A DNA stretch of 64,000 nucleotides from Rhizopus sp. PT2906 (GCA_025529335.1 JAMYHX010000129.1:1-64000); one strand, 5' to 3'; shown: positions 1-11,733, counted from the first letter of the stretch. A program made the numbers and translations. The notes: generated from the sequence alone by a model not told the origin.

Positions 1-75
1 ACATGAATTTTGTTCTCACCATGGGTGTATTTATTATCGATCACAGGCGAATTTACTTTCCGGAAAGAGTGTATA
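1..75. repeat. 75-bp dispersed direct repeat, copy A
   Basis: This stretch recurs in the same orientation at 30875-30949 with one mismatch (A at position 36, T in the other copy). The shared block ends sharply after GAGTGTATA, beyond which the two flanks differ. Because copy A begins at the window edge, the repeat may extend further left. It has no coding capacity and no inverted copy was seen. It could be a terminal fragment of a mobile element or a segmental copy. Confidence 0.85.
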
Positions 76-1100
76 TCAAATTCATTAAACACATAAATGT
101 TTACTCCAAACTGAAGGCGACATTTTATTGTTATGATATTTTATTTTCTGATTGGGTGATGGAACGAGTATATATAAATTAAACCTCTTTTACAGTGGTT
201 GTAAGGGTTGAGTTTACGGTTGCGTTTACGGATGTTCCCTTTGTTATTATTCAGTGTGATGTCTCTGCCAACAAATCTAACCTCTGGAAAAGCCAGAATA
301 ACAAAGCGCATTATGAGAGATTCAAAAGTAATGGACTACATTACTGAGGTAATAACTAAAACCAGAAACGACTATTTCAAGGGTAATTGTAAATGGAGAG
401 ATGGGACCCGTTCAGATATAGTTCTTGATCTTGAACCCAAATCCTTTTCTTTAAAACTCCTTCCTATCATCCTGGAGATCTAGCATACGACAAACAATAA
501 ATTCAAGAGAAGGGCCATCAACTACTGTCTACAAGACAATTCAAGATACGATGTAGAGCCCATTATTCTGATCATATGTGTGGGAACGCTTCATAATAAA
601 ACCAAAAAATAAAACAATCAGCACACAGTCGGAAGGGATAGTTTATAATGTTACCTTCTAGTGTCATGCTTTAGAAACGAAACGATTGATTCAAGAAATG
701 GCTGGATTGGCTAAAAGACCAAGGGCTTTGGGCTCATCTTGTACCAAACATAATGGATTTATCCTGATGGAGTATGGCTCACACTTTGCTGGATTCCCTT
801 AAACCAATCAACCATTATTCAAGTTGCTAAAGCAATTAAATAGAACCTGGTGTCATATAGTTGATTTAACATATTATGAACAGGTCAAAATAAAAATTAA
901 ATAAATCAAAGGCGATTTTTAAAGCTGTACGTAGACCGAAAATTGCATACGCCATCAAAAACGTTTTTTTAAGCAAAATAAGCTTTTCCATTTTTTTACG
1001 AACCTCTTCCATTCATAGATTTCAATGAACATAAATCAAGGTAGATTAGATTCTCCTGAACTAATCTATATAAAATTCTCATTCTGCGTTTTAACTTTAG
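76..1100. other. AT-rich region with no supported gene
   Basis: Short open frames occur here, for example around 208-483, but they start at non-ATG codons, resemble no family I recognise and lack convincing splice signals. No RNA gene or repeat was identified. Confidence 0.5.
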
Positions 1101-1149
1101 CTTTGATATCTTTTTTCGACGGAAACGCTTTGTAACTTTATTACTACAC

Positions 1150-1753
1150 ATACTCCTTTGGTTGAAAATTATATCCGCCAGTTCTCTAAAGCAGCCGATG
1201 CAAGAAAGAATTTAGTGAACAAATTTAAATCAGAATATAAAATAAAAAAACCCCAGAAGCAAGAGATCCCCAGCGATTACTTTTGACTTTGACACGCTGT
1301 GGTCGTCTACACAGGTTAACAAGATACTTACAAGTGAACGAGATAAAGTATCTGTTGCTCTTATCAAAGCCAGTAGTGCAGAAATTACGAAAAAACTACA
1401 GGTAAATGACAAATAAATAAGGTGCTTTGATACACATATTGACAATGATACGTTTTATTGTCATTAAAATACAGGTACCGGTGGCAGAAGAAGAAGAGGA
1501 GAAGAATCAGAATACAGCAGATAAGAACAACAATAGTGAACAGACCTTGCGGGAAGAAGATGGTGATGATGGAGAACCCAACTCTGTAAATGAGAATGAT
1601 GGCTATTCAAACGAAAGAAGTGATGATGCCACTGACGAAAACTTAGGAGAGGATACTAGTACTGCTTGTTTATACTACCGTGCTGAGATTCGTACTGTTC
1701 CGCTTAGCCGTGGATTCTCTTTTAAAAACGTGCTTAGTCCTACTGGATGTTAA
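1150..1753 (+). pseudogene. hypothetical protein fragment with acidic tail
   Basis: I do not recognise this gene. A frame reading ...KILTSERDKVSVALIKAS... runs to about 1399, where a CAG/GTAAAT donor begins. A plausible acceptor (ACAG) at about 1474 joins it to an acidic low-complexity segment rich in Glu, Asp and Asn that stops at 1753. The upstream part changes frame near 1290 (ATTACTTTTGACTTTGAC), so the 5' end is either spliced or broken. It may belong with the next fragments downstream, but no continuous model could be built. Confidence 0.35.
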
Positions 1754-1980
1754 GTTATTCTTTGGATGTAACGATTAGATTATGGTTGAGCCATCGTCCA
1801 TCATGAGCTGAATAATACGGCTATATACGCTTTATATCTTTTAAAACGCTTTCTATGCATAGTGGATAGAGAAGCAACACCGTATATTAACACAAGAAGT
1901 ATTGTGGTTCTAATTTTACTCAGGACAAGGTATCACTGACTATGGTTAAGTAGAGTGGTTAAGTACAGTGGTAAGCTCAA

Positions 1981-3222
1981 GTGGTAGTCCAAAGCAAGAG
2001 AGACTTTCCAGGTGCAGACATATTCTGGATCACCTCCTTAGTATACATCCTCAATAATAACGAAGATGAATTTATAAGCATTATATCATCAGATGAAGGG
2101 GTTCCTGCCTATTTGAAGCAATTTGAACTATTCCAATTAAAGGCTTTTAAAAAGGCAAAAACAGTTGGTCTGTTTGTTAATGCAGATTTGTATCAAATTT
2201 TGTAAGTAAAAATTTTTATTTTGATATATTTATCTATTGATGCCTCTGCTTTAGATCTCTATATCATATTATACTATTGAAGAAAGACCGGGCTTATCCT
2301 GACATAAAGATGGATGACTTATATAAGCAGATGTTGGAATTTCACAAGTGCGATGCAAATATTGAAAAAAAAAAAAAAAAAAAAAAAACGTTTGATGCTA
2401 TAGCGGAAGTATTCAGGGTAAATAAGCTTAAAGGTTAACATGGATTTATTATGATATCTCATATATTCTTTTTTTAGGGCATTGGTGAGGTTCCCGACAG
2501 AGATAAATTAAAGATCAAATTATTTAAAATATATGAAGAAGCCGAAAAAGAAGACCGAAAAGTCATTGATGTTTTAATCAATTTGTGCGTAGTATACACG
2601 CAGTAAAAGGAAAATTTATGATATTAGGATCCATAAACTAATCCAATTCTTTATTTTAGATTAAACAAATTACCGAATGAAGAAACTATTGATTATACCG
2701 TTGAAGAGCAAGGACTTATCAACAACTTCGTTGATCCTATACTCAGTCCATTATTGCATAGACCAGAAAAAGAGAAACCTTTTTTATGGTAAATGGCCTG
2801 ACATGAACTTATAATATTATTAGTGATATTAATTCTACATCTAATCGATAGGCTAGGCAGAATGGTGACAAAAACATACAATACCCGCCCTGATGCTGGT
2901 TGCGCTATAATTCATGAGAGAAGAATCGAAAGGTTTTCCTGTTTTGCCGGAGTGAAGGCAGAATATAAGAAAAAGGATACATTGTCTACCCACCAAGATT
3001 TATTACGATTAGCATTATTTGGTATGAATGAAATTGAGGATAACAATGTTAAATGCATCTTACTTGTGCAGGTCATAGATAAAGTAAATCCTAAATCAAT
3101 ATTATATTTTTCATATTTTGTTTATAAATGTATATATGTTAGGCGCTGTCATAATATACTACGACTGACGGTCCATAAAAAATCGTAAAATATCTTTTGT
3201 ATTATAGGCTAAGGTATCGACT
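1981..3222 (+). pseudogene. multi-exon hypothetical protein, possible PD-(D/E)XK-like fold, truncated
   Basis: Exon-sized open pieces follow one another: 1981-2203, about 2255-2416, 2480-2583, 2660-2792 and 2852-3071, with GT-AG-like junctions between them. The last piece carries a Lys-Arg-rich segment around RPDAGCAIIHERR and, about 13 residues on, FAGVKAEYKKK. This resembles the spacing of a PD...(E)xK nuclease-like core, with the usual acidic residue of the second motif not conserved. A 24-A run at 2365-2388 lies inside the second piece and encodes a Lys tract. After an acceptor near 3208 the frame runs into the DIRS relic at about 3234, so the 3' end looks lost to that insertion. Similar fragments lie at 42648-42890 and 57560-57956. 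The family appears lineage-expanded; function unknown. Confidence 0.4.
2365..2388. repeat. A24 homopolymer inside an exon-like frame
   Basis: Twenty-four consecutive A residues lie in the middle of a hypothetical reading frame and encode about eight lysines. The length is easily changed by slippage, so the downstream frame is uncertain. Confidence 0.9.
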
Positions 3223-3233
3223 TTCGGTTCTTG

Positions 3234-5250
3234 CTATATATACCAACGCATACATTTTTGCCAGCCATGGTTATATGCTTGCAATGCTCGTTTCCGGATA
3301 CGTTGATTGAGAAAAGAAGAGATGTCTAAGTCTATGCCCATACCTACATGACCTTGTTTGATAGCCTCTATGCGGCTAATGCCCAATATTTGTTCATTCT
3401 CATTACAATTGGCGGTAGAGGTGCCACCCGTAAGATCATAGGATACCAGTACTGTGTTGTCCACAATGGTGTCACCAGTACTGCTTCTCGGACTTGTTGT
3501 TTCTTGAAATGTAAAAGTGTTTTTGGAATCAGTTTCCATGGTGGGTGGGGGTATAAGCCCTTCTTTGGCCAGTCTTGATTGAATGCGTCGTTGGCTGCTG
3601 CCTCCGGATCCGGTAACCAACTCCAAAATGTTTGCACTTGGCAGTTCTATCAAGTAGCAAAAGCGTTGATCGTTCGTCCCCCCCCCAGTAGCGCTCGATT
3701 GTCTTGAACCATTTCTTTGAGAGTTTCCTCCGGCTGAGCTGATCTGCCTTGATGTTTTCTACTCCTGGAATGCGGTGGTACAGGACAGTCAGGTTGTAGT
3801 CGTTCGCTAGCTCCTGAATTTGTAGTGCAAGTGTCTAGAGTAGGTACGATGCTATTCCTCCTACCTTCGTCACGTATTTTAGGGCAGTTCGGCTGTCGGA
3901 GAACAGCCGTATTGTCGAGTTTTTGACGCTTGGTGCGTGATATTTTAAAGCAAAGTAGATCGTCCTCAGTTCCCTTACATTTATTGAAGTCTCTTTTTCT
4001 TCCTCTGTTCAATATCCTGAAGTCTCCAGTATTTTCGATTTCACTCCACAGCCCGTGTTTGAAGCATCTACGTGGATTGTCAGAGCCGGTGTCAAGGTCT
4101 CTGGAGATGTCATATGGATTGGTAAACCGTTCTTGTTCATTGACCAGTTTTCCCACCATTATAAGTCCTGCAGGCTGTTCTTGGGCAGCGGGCATGGTCC
4201 TTCCCAATTCTTTTTGCCGCTCAGCCTTAAGCTCTTCGTTAGGTTCCGTTGAGGATGTCGAACATGCAGTATGGCTTCTCCGATTGCTGGGATTACTGAC
4301 GTCATTTTCCCGATTAGGCTTGCCACCCAACGGCAGGATCTAATGATTGTAGATTTCATGGCCTGTCTTGAGCGCTGTATAATTTTGTTCAACTTCTCCT
4401 GAGGAACCTTGATTCTCATCGATTTGGTGTTGAAATTGAAGCCTAGGAAATCCTGTAATTGTGATGGAGTTAGCACACTCTTTTCTCAGTTTATCAAGAA
4501 GCCCAATGATATTAAATGATTTATTACTGTTTTGATAATCTTCTTCATTTCAGTCGTCGATTTCTCCAAGAGACAGATGTCATCCAGGTAGTAGACTAAG
4601 CGAATACCTTGTTTCCGGAGTGGTTCTATTGCATACCGCATCAGCTTTGAGAAGACTCTCGGTGCCACGCTCAACCTGAAAGCCAGTGAGCGATATTGGT
4701 AAACGATGTCCTTGTGAAGAAATGAAAGGAAAGGTCTTGGTTCTTCGTGCATTGGCACGACCACGTACGCATCTTTCAAATCTAATTTTACCATGAGGTC
4801 GCCTTCTTCTACGATGTCCCGTAGTGCTGGAATACCTTCCATTTTGAAGTGTTAGCATTGGACGCCTTTTGGTAGGTTCTTGGATCGTAAAGAAGTTGGA
4901 GAGGAATTGCCTTGATTGAGAAGGAGATTTCTCGATTATCCCTGCTTGAAGGAGCTTCTCCACTGCTGAATCGACGGCTGCTTGTTCTTCGGTTGCAAAT
5001 ATCATTTCTTTGTGCCGCCATGGGATTGGTTTGGAAGACCATTGGATCCGATAACCTTCGTATATGATGGACACCGGCCACAGGTGATTCACCATTTCTC
5101 TCCACTTGTGTGCAAACTGTTGTAGACGACTTTCTGGAAGCGAGCCATCTGACAGAACTGTGTAATGTTGTGGAGGACTGGATGATGACATCGTTAGTGG
5201 ACTCGTAGTGGCCATTGAGTCCTGTATCAGTGAGGACGGGAAAGATTCAG
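3234..5250 (-). mobile_element. DIRS-type retroelement relic 1: reverse transcriptase, RNase H, start of tyrosine recombinase
   Basis: Read on the minus strand, a reverse transcriptase runs from about 5215 to 4170. It shows the palm motifs LDLKDAYVVVPM, YQYRSLAFRLSVAPRVFSK and the catalytic YLDD (near 4590), followed by a connection segment (SCRWVASLIGKMTS). An RNase H follows (about 4150-3690) with HVDASNTG, INVRELRTI, FSDSRTALKY and KADQLSR supplying the expected D-E-D-D set. The recombinase frame (start at METDSKN, about 3540) overlaps the RNase H end and is cut off near 3234 after AYNHGWQKC. Breaks: TGA at 4486-4488, TGA at 4009-4011, and a frame change near 4845. DIRS elements use a tyrosine recombinase instead of a DDE integrase. 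The gag-like 5' part and the rest of the recombinase are missing. Confidence 0.85.
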
Positions 5251-5868
5251 CCTATCCTTACGTTTTTGTATGGAAACGAAACAAGGTGCTGATATGTGTG
5301 TATTCAGGATAGGCTTGAATTAATGCGCTGAAAAACTATCGGTTACCATCTCTTAAAAAGAGAATGGTACTATACATAAATTACTTTCCGCTAAACACAC
5401 TCTCGCCAAGAGGTTTGTGATGATAATGTGCAGTGAAGAGTTTTATGCTATTATCAGATCCATTTCACTGTTAGGAATGTAGTTGTTCTTTTGATTGCTT
5501 AATATCCCATCACTATAAGATAGATGCAAGGGATTGAAGAAAAGTCATTATTATTATTATCTCTGGATCAAGAGCTTCATTTCATTCAGACCTTCTTTTT
5601 TTTTTGCACAAAAGATCATTGATATAAAGTTATACATCGTTTGGTCAATTTTTATTTTATGTATTATCTGTTAACAAAGAGTGTGGCATGAAAGAGTCTA
5701 GTATCACATCTCCCATTCACTATAGCAACCGTGTGATTATTGCTGTTCAGGATTATTTCTTGGCACAATGTCGGGCGAAACCCCCACCTGCAAGATCGAG
5801 TAAAGTTATTTTAATTGGCCGCCTATTTTTTACATGTACTTTATTTCTACAGTTTATATTTATTGATA
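5251..5868. other. spacer between DIRS relic 1 and CHS5
   Basis: No coding signal was found. The stretch holds a short ATT repeat (about 5547-5560), a T run near 5585 and the presumed promoter and 5' leader of the downstream CHS5 gene. Confidence 0.5.
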
Positions 5869-6818
5869 ATGACCTCAGTACAGTTTACAGTAGGCAAGTT
5901 AGATGCTGGAATGGTACACTTTAAAATCACTTGAAAACAAAGAGAGAGAGAGCTTAACGTCTTTTATTTTAGGCCATTCTCTTAACTGAGGACCATCATC
6001 TCATCGAGTTTCCTTCACTTCTACTTCCAAAGGGCGTCACGTCTGGAAGTATTGTCAACATTGCAGTGAGCCGCAACAAATCTGAAGAGGATAAAAAGAT
6101 GAAAGAGTTTTGGCAGTTGCAGGATGCCATTTTAGATAAGTTTGGAATTGTTGAACCTGATGCACCTGTTGTTCGCGTCAAGAACATCACTCAGACATCA
6201 CTCATTCTTGAGTGGGACTCACTGACGTTGCATACAGCCAAGCTTCGTTCATTAGATATATACAAGAATAATGTCAAGTTAGCTCAGGTATGATAATAGT
6301 AATAATAATAAGAATGTATTGATTAACACATACATGATAGCATGTACCCATCGACACTAGCTTTATCAAGTTATCAGGCCTTGATGTGGATCATGAATTT
6401 GAGTTTTATATTGTCATCAAGACAACTGCAGGCGAGTATAGATCAAACACGGTTACTGCACGCACACACAAGATGGATAATCTGACGGGTATTCGGGTTG
6501 CCTTTGGTATGTTTGAACAGCCAGAGCCAGGGATGACAGAATTAAAGGATCTGTTGGCAAAGATGGGTGCATCATGGACAGATGAAGTTACTGTAGAGAC
6601 AACACATCTCTTGGCTCAACTTCCTGGTGGTTCAAATTATGAAAAGGCAGTACAACATTCAATACCCATTGTGAAGCCAGAATGGTTGGTGCAATGTGAT
6701 AGAAACAAAAAGATTCAGGCAAGTTTCTTAATTGACATTGCTTTTCATCGCCATTAATCTCTTTTTGATATAGCCTGCTTTACCTTACTATATAGTCAAT
6801 GTATCTCATCATGAATAA
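5869..6818 (+). CDS. CHS5: exomer component CHS5 (FN3 plus BRCT), short form
   Basis: Chs5 is the scaffold of exomer, the trans-Golgi coat that exports chitin synthase Chs3 and a few other cargoes. Four exons fit: 5869-5913, 5973-6287, 6341-6718 and 6774-6818, giving about 260 residues. The N-terminus (VGKLDAGMAILLTEDHHLIE) is the typical Chs5 dimerisation segment. An FN3 domain follows (about residues 55-150) and then a BRCT domain (about 155-245, ending KPEWLVQCDRNKK). The third intron starts GC rather than GT; joining it gives the plausible ending PALPYYIVNVSHHE. The protein stops right after the BRCT, without the long Lys-rich tail of yeast Chs5 (about 670 residues), so it is a compact form or a truncated copy. 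It lies between two DIRS relics. Confidence 0.88.
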
Positions 6819-7157
6819 CTTGTTCCTTATATAAAAAGTGCGCGCCAAAAAAGAATATTTCTATTGGTCAACTGAATTATGTTTGTAATTGATGTCTTTA
6901 AAGTTTTTTTCATGTAGAACAGAAGCTTAAATTGTTAATGTGATCTAAAAAAAAATTCAATCGCTTGACAAGAGGAAAGGAAAATCCTTAATCTCATGAC
7001 AATATCTGTGGTTGATTCACAGTAGAAGAGTTTATGCTTGCTTTTATGGACAGTTGTAAGGAAATTGTAACATGCTCAAAATCACCTTTCCACAAAACTA
7101 AATGACTGCATTTCTATTGACTGGCTGAGCTTTTGTCGTTAGCGTCCTTCCCCTTTT
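6819..7157. other. spacer between CHS5 and DIRS relic 2
   Basis: Only AT-rich sequence is visible. The far end may contain the terminal non-coding part of the second DIRS relic, but I could not find its end. Confidence 0.4.
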
Positions 7158-8350
7158 TTACAGTGTTTCGCGTTTGAAAGTAGTAGAAAAAGTGGTGTTG
7201 CTGATTACTTGGCTGCCTTGAAATTTGTTGAAAGGTTTATAATAGTATTTCTCAAAGGTGTCCGAGTTGCTTGACCAATTTGCATGTTTCTTTACTTGTT
7301 CAATCTTTTGACCATGCATTACTGCCCACGTATTTGCCGCTGCACTCAATGAACGTGCTTTGTATATCTTAGTGTCAACGCCAGCTTCTTGCATTGTTTG
7401 TTGTATCCATGAGACGGCGGTTGCTGGTTTGATGGAGTATACTTGCTCACCCTTTTCAATCTCTGCCAGGAATAATGTGTGGTCGTCCGGCAAACCATGA
7501 CGTAGGCTTGCTGTACGATCCATAAATTCTGCTAAGGTTCTTACAGGACAATCATCTTTTGCTTGCTCTGCTGTTCCAATCTTGATTGTCTTCCATTGGC
7601 TTTCTTTTGGTTCTCTTGATGTTAAGGATACCCCAAGTAGTTGTCCGTCTTCAGATCAGGATAAATCTATGTCTCTACACTGTATTCTACCGAGGTCCAA
7701 GCGAGGACGCATCATAGACGCGATGCCGATCCAGATAATGATTTTCTTTTGCAGTTTCGCTAGGTTCAAACATGTATTGGGGCCCCATCCACGGACGTAT
7801 GCAATTAGTTGCTGTATATCCCAAATTTCTTGTTTTCCTATGGTTGGGATCTTCGTTTCTGATTTTCGTTTAGCTTGAAAAAATGAGACAATCAATGAGT
7901 CTTCTGCAATATAGCGTTTGTCTTCATGGATAATGTTGAAAACGGAGGCTATTGAGAATCGATAGACATTTAAGGTCGGTGCGGACAGGTGTGCATTTTC
8001 ATGCCATCCATGATCGTACGCTTTATGTGTTTTTTTTTTTTTTTTTTTTTTCCTTGTTGACTGCATCAAAAAATCTACGTCTTCAATCGTTAATCCTTCT
8101 GCCATCCTCTTCTGGAAAATAACATCCATGTGACTAAGGACCACTATCGATTGAGCCTCATTGGCATCGGTGTTCTCAGTTGTCTCATCCTCAACAGTAG
8201 GCTCCACCAATACTGGGTTGGCCACAACGGCGTGATTAACATTGCTTCCTTGACTTTGTCTTGTTTTATCTTTCTCAGAATCTTGGGGATTAATTTCCAT
8301 GGTGGGTTTAAGTACAGTCCCTTCTTTGGCTACTTTTGTTCAGATAGATC
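7158..8350 (-). mobile_element. DIRS-type relic 2: near-complete tyrosine recombinase
   Basis: On the minus strand the frame opens at METINP-like MEINPQDSEK (about 8300), just after AKEG, a segment matching the RNase H/recombinase junction of relic 1. It reads through to 7158 with a single in-frame TGA at 7656-7658. Recognisable pieces are the N-terminal helical domain (AYDHGWHE, VYRFSIASVFN), a first catalytic-Arg region (SMMRPRLDLGRI), the ARSLSAAANTWAV helix and the end HANWSSNSDTFEKYYYKP with the nucleophile-region tyrosines. A T22 run at 8030-8051 encodes a Lys stretch inside the N-terminal domain. No reverse transcriptase accompanies this copy. It is a separate, related copy because it repeats the recombinase start already present in relic 1. 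Confidence 0.82.
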
Positions 8351-8837
8351 ATTAGGCATATTATTACCACGGTGCACGGCGCGAAAATAACCTGAAGAAA
8401 TAGGAACTGGAAAAATATTTGGAGTCCAGAAATCAATGGAATAGGGATGTAGTGGCTGTTTTGAATTTCAAAGTAATCATGGAGAGTCATTGACAAGCAC
8501 TTGGTCGCCCTTCAAGGTTTCAGAGGCAAACCCTCAAGCGTTCTTCATCATTTACTGAAGCCTTTCCTAAAAAAAAATCCGCTCTATGCCATCCGATGAT
8601 GCAATGATCTTGCCTAGGGTGGGCATTGATAGAGTAAACCAAGATGCAGGTAAGTTCTATACTTTTTCTTTGAATTTAGATGATATTAGTTTTTTGGACA
8701 AATCAAAATTATTTTTCAGATTTTTTAGATTACCTTTTTTGGATAAAACAAAAAATATATACAGACAGGAGAAAATTAGTTTTCAAAGTGGAAACACTGT
8801 AGAAAAAGTTCCACCCCCTTGCAAACCTAAAAAAAAA
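8351..8837. other. spacer and 5' leader before SHE9/MDM33
   Basis: No gene is supported. An open frame from ATG 8586 is continuous with the SHE9 frame, but its residues look like neither a targeting peptide nor any domain, and a GTAAGT donor lies at 8650. Positions 8690-8765 contain TTTTTTGGACAAA and later GGATAAAACAAAAA, which resemble the reverse complement of sequence beside the transposase relic at 13815-13833. Confidence 0.4.
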
Positions 8838-10000
8838 ATGTCTTTTCGAGCCATTGCTTCTAAGCGAATACTTGTCACACAACGCTGTTTATGTCGTCAG
8901 TCATCTAGTTTCACTGGTTCCAAGAATTCACTTGAAAAGATACAAACAGATCTCAAGAGTCAATTAGACCAATATATCAACAAACTTCATAAGGCTTCAG
9001 ACAAGTTTAAGCAGCTGACAAGTGAAGTGAATAATTCCAAAGAAGCTTTACAAAAAGCAAGTCGCGTATTAAATGAGCTGACAGGATACAATCATATTGA
9101 AACAGTAAAGGAAAAGGTGACTCGACAAGGTAAATTCTTTATTTCTTTCTCACTCTGTTCATTAACATTATATAATCAGCTGCGTTATTTGAATCAACTC
9201 GTGATGAGGTACAAGTAGCCAAAAGAGAATACGAACAAGCAATCGAAACACGCTCGAGCACACAGCGAAGTATCAATGAGCTACTACAACGGAAGCATCT
9301 TTGGACAGCAGACGACGTGACCAAGTTTACAGAACTTTATAGACTCGAGCATGCACATACCCAAGCAGAGATGACAGCCAAAGAAAGATATCAGACATGT
9401 GAAAAGCAAATGGATAGGGAATACATGGAGCTAGCACGATCCATCATGGAGAGGTATCACGAAGAGCAGCTTTGGAGTGACAAGATCAGAAGTGCAAGTA
9501 CATACGGTACTTGGGCACTCATGGGCGTCAACTTGCTTCTCTTTGTTGCTGTTCAGACAGTGTTTGAACCAAAGAAACGAAAGAGATTAACAGATCGTTT
9601 CGAGGAATTATTGGTGGCCAAAGTGAATGAGGAGGAAGAAAAGTTCAAGCATGTGTTTGAATCTCTAGACGAAAAGGATCGATTGCTTGTACAACAACAG
9701 ATTGCCCTCATGGAGGCAGTCAACGGGTTAACGGAGCACCCCTTATTTGATCAAGCAACCCTAGATGCTCTTAAACAAACCAACAATAGTGCAAACAATC
9801 CGATCGAATCATCTGAAACTAATAAAGTCACCCCTCATCAGACACCCCTTCTAGATGACGACAATTTAATCAAGGCTATCCTTTTACCTATTGAAAATCA
9901 GGTTGAAGACAAGGATCATTCATACCTTTGGCAATCTGTACAAAGCGCGATCGCAGGCGGTCTTGTTACAGCTATTGCCATTTACTTTTTAAATCAATAA
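8838..10000 (+). CDS. SHE9: mitochondrial inner membrane protein SHE9/MDM33
   Basis: She9/Mdm33 is an inner-membrane coiled-coil protein that shapes mitochondria and is linked to inner-membrane fission. Two exons, 8838-9129 and 9180-10000, give about 370 residues; the 50-base intron joins TRQ to AALFESTRDE in frame. I chose ATG 8838 because it yields a basic, hydroxyl-rich presequence (MSFRAIASKRILVTQ). A long coiled coil follows, containing the family signatures LNELTGYNHIE, INELLQRKHLWTADD and RYHEEQLWSDKIR. The first membrane segment is YGTWALMGVNLLLFVAVQTVF minus its last residue, and a second hydrophobic helix (AGGLVTAIAIYFL) closes the protein. The stop is only 91 bases before the next gene's start on the same strand. 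Confidence 0.9.
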
Positions 10001-10091
10001 AATATATTCATGACGTTTTCTCCTTTTTTTTAATACAGTGGCATTAAAATTATTTTTTTCTTTTCTTTTTCCCTTTTTAACCCATCTCCAC

Positions 10092-11702
10092 ATGTTGAAG
10101 TCAGGATCAACCCGTATTCACGTTGATGTCAAAACCCAACAATTCCCCGTGATATTCTCCTATCATCAACTCAAGAAGAGAGGACAAAAGAGTCAAACAA
10201 CCCATAACGGATTGCCAATACCAGAACTTACCAATGAAGACGACTTTTTTAAGGAATTATTGAAAAAGGCAGAAAAATACAATTTAGAGGATGAGGCAGA
10301 CGCAGAAGAAGAAAAAGAAGAAGGAAAAGATAAAGATAAAGCCACAAATGAAGATGACGATGACGAAGGATCGGACGACGGAAGCACAGGAGTAAAAGAA
10401 ATAGAACGAGCAGTAAATATATTAGACATGCTAATCCCTACTTTGTGCAAATAGGATAATCAAAGAGGAAATGAATATGATTATGAAGATCCTTTTATTG
10501 ACGATAGTGAAATGTTGTTGGATGACGATTATGACTACGATATCCCAGAAATAGATGGATTTTTCGTGTATTCAGGTCCTTTGGACTCTAATGAAAAGTG
10601 AGCATACATTACTTCCATTGTCAATATACGCTAATCTATTTGAATCTATAGCTCTGAAGATAAAAAAGCAGGAGCAGCAAGCAATAGTCAGAGCAGTCAT
10701 AGCAATAAACGTCGGTCAGCAGCTAAAACAAAGAATACAACAACAACAGCAACCAAAACAAGCAAACCACGTAAAAAGGAAGATACAGCAAATACACCCT
10801 CACAAAAGACTAAAAGTAAAAAGGCAGTGGTACCGACAAGCACTCCTACAGTCAACCAAGAGACAACAGCCAAAGCGCCTGTACCTAACACCAGCAGTAA
10901 CAATAATACTAATGTCAAAAAGATATCAAAACCGCCTGCGCCATCAACGCCAGGACCCTCTTTATCATCCCCAGCCTCTGCCCCCACAGCAACCACTGTA
11001 CCAGCCGCGCCTATGCCAAGTGCCAGTAGTGCAATACCCTCGGAATCTAACAAAAGACAGCACAGTCTACCTTCTGAACCACCAAAGAAAAAGAAAACAG
11101 AGACTGGTGATAACAACCGTCCGATTGTTATTCAAGACGAAGACAAGAAGAAAAAGGGTACAGAGGTTCCCCCTCTGGTAAGATCATACACACAAGAAGA
11201 AAAAAGAGAGACTTACATACATGATATAGCTACCGCTTGATAGCGAGCTTGAAGCAATCATAAACAGAATCCGTGAAGGAGCATCCAAAGAGTCGTTTGA
11301 GAACAAGGCCAAGTTCCCTGAATCACTTAAACCAGCTGTGCTCGAAGCTGGCCTGATTAGTTTCCGAAGAAATCCTATCTTGGACGTAAATCTTATCCAC
11401 CATTTGATGACATGTTTGCCTTATAATCGATTTACACTAAGGGTAAAAATAAAAATAATAATAGTGTGATGGATGACTGATTACAATATGATATAAAGAA
11501 ATTCATCACGACTAAGTCAGGACAGATGCGTGTTGATGAACTACAACAGGAAATTGATGAACTAGCAATAAAGCTAAAACAGACAATCGATAAAATGATG
11601 CCAGCACAGCAGCAGATGCATGAGGCTAGAGTGGCCGCATTAAAACAAGCGAGTATGTCAATATGTTGCGATATATATATATATATGACCACAAACTCAC
11701 CC

Positions 11703-11733
<31 letters not shown>

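Noticed and set aside
208..483. Open frame of 91 codons
   Set aside because: It begins at TTG, has no recognisable domain and no supporting splice or promoter signals.
5688..5924. ATG frame upstream of and overlapping CHS5 exon 1
   Set aside because: It lies in a different frame from CHS5 and has no recognisable content.
10193..11116. Long open frames on the minus strand over the Hpc2-like gene
   Set aside because: They are mirror images of the low-complexity acidic, Ser- and Lys-rich coding sequence of the real gene.
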